Shown in pieces: positions 6,353 through 6,632 of a stretch of 6,632 bases of DNA (positions are counted from its first letter, which is position 1; every line of letters begins with the position of its first letter). A model generated the notes under the pieces. That model was not told the origin of the DNA, searched no databases, and saw nothing but the letters and a program-made list of their open reading frames with translations. Made by a program: the position numbers and the translations under genes. This DNA comes from Proteobacteria bacterium UBA3588 (GTDB lineage: Bacteria > Pseudomonadota > Gammaproteobacteria > Thiohalomonadales > Thiohalomonadaceae), in contig DFMR01000061.1 of assembly GCA_002376325.1 (NCBI GenBank), positions 1-6,632 on the forward strand, written 5' to 3'.

Positions 6353-6632
6353 TCAGTCATTGTTGTGCATCTCGATGATGGCGCTCTCTTCCAAATCGCG
6401 CTGTTCCTTGGCGGTGTCGCTGCGCCTGCGCTGCAATGCTGCGAGATATTCCGGCGTCACGTCGCCGGTAACATAATTGCCGTCGAACACCGATGCATCG
6501 AACTGCTGTACCGCCTTGTTCTTGCGGTGCAGCACTGCGGCAATCAGATCGTCCAAATCCTGGTAGACCAGCCAGTCGGCGACGATCACCTCAGCAATAT
6601 CCTTGTCGTTGCGACCATAACCGATCAATTCC
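6353..6632 (-). CDS. purF: Amidophosphoribosyltransferase, C-terminal end only
   Basis: The last 92 codons of a gene enter from the right edge and end in TGA at 6353-6355. The segment matches the C-terminus of PurF, the cytoplasmic enzyme that makes 5-phosphoribosylamine from PRPP and glutamine in the first step of purine synthesis. Recognisable pieces are LIGYGR, IAEVIVADWLVYQDLDDLIAAV, FDASVFDGNYVTGDV and the closing YLAALQRRRSDTAKEQR. The catalytic glutaminase Cys and the PRPP-binding loop would lie outside the window. An apparent start near 6628 is only an internal Leu codon (TTG). The tail after the last recognisable block is acidic (EESAIIEMHNND). Adjacency to metZ repeats the purF-metZ order known in Pseudomonas. 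Confidence 0.93.
   Translation of the reverse strand, partial: ELIGYGRNDKDIAEVIVADWLVYQDLDDLIAAVLHRKNKAVQQFDASVFDGNYVTGDVTPEYLAALQRRRSDTAKEQRDLEESAIIEMHNND

Overview
The window is GC-rich, tightly packed bacterial DNA with every supported gene on the minus strand. The best guess is a gammaproteobacterium: a purF 3' end followed directly by an O-succinylhomoserine sulfhydrylase gene (metZ) is the purF-metZ order known from Pseudomonas and relatives, and the protein sequences look proteobacterial. I cannot name a genus.

Read in the direction of transcription, from high to low coordinates, the layout is: the C-terminal end of purF (6353-6632, cut by the window edge); a 174-base gap holding a sigma70-type promoter, a SAM-II-like riboswitch aptamer, an intrinsic terminator and a second small hairpin; metZ (4994-6178); a short gap with a second good promoter; a large CPA1-type Na+/H+ antiporter with a C-terminal cyclic-nucleotide-binding domain (2415-4913); a 118-base gap; a small RRM-type RNA-binding protein (1997-2296); a glycerate 2-kinase of the DUF4147/MOFRL family (719-1939); and the N-terminal 222 residues of a DUF455 ferritin-like protein (1-666, cut by the window edge).

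The genes do not form a single pathway. PurF makes phosphoribosylamine for purines, MetZ makes homocysteine for methionine, the antiporter handles cation and pH homeostasis, and glycerate kinase feeds glycerate into lower glycolysis. The regulatory centrepiece is the metZ leader. A promoter with a perfect TTGACA begins just after the purF stop. The aptamer starts a few bases after the predicted transcription start and is followed by a terminator hairpin with seven U's. The 3' strand of the aptamer's first stem contains a GCGGG that is complementary to the terminator's 5' arm. This supports a transcription-terminating S-adenosylmethionine OFF switch that controls methionine synthesis by feedback. 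No mobile elements, CRISPR arrays, tRNA or rRNA genes were seen.
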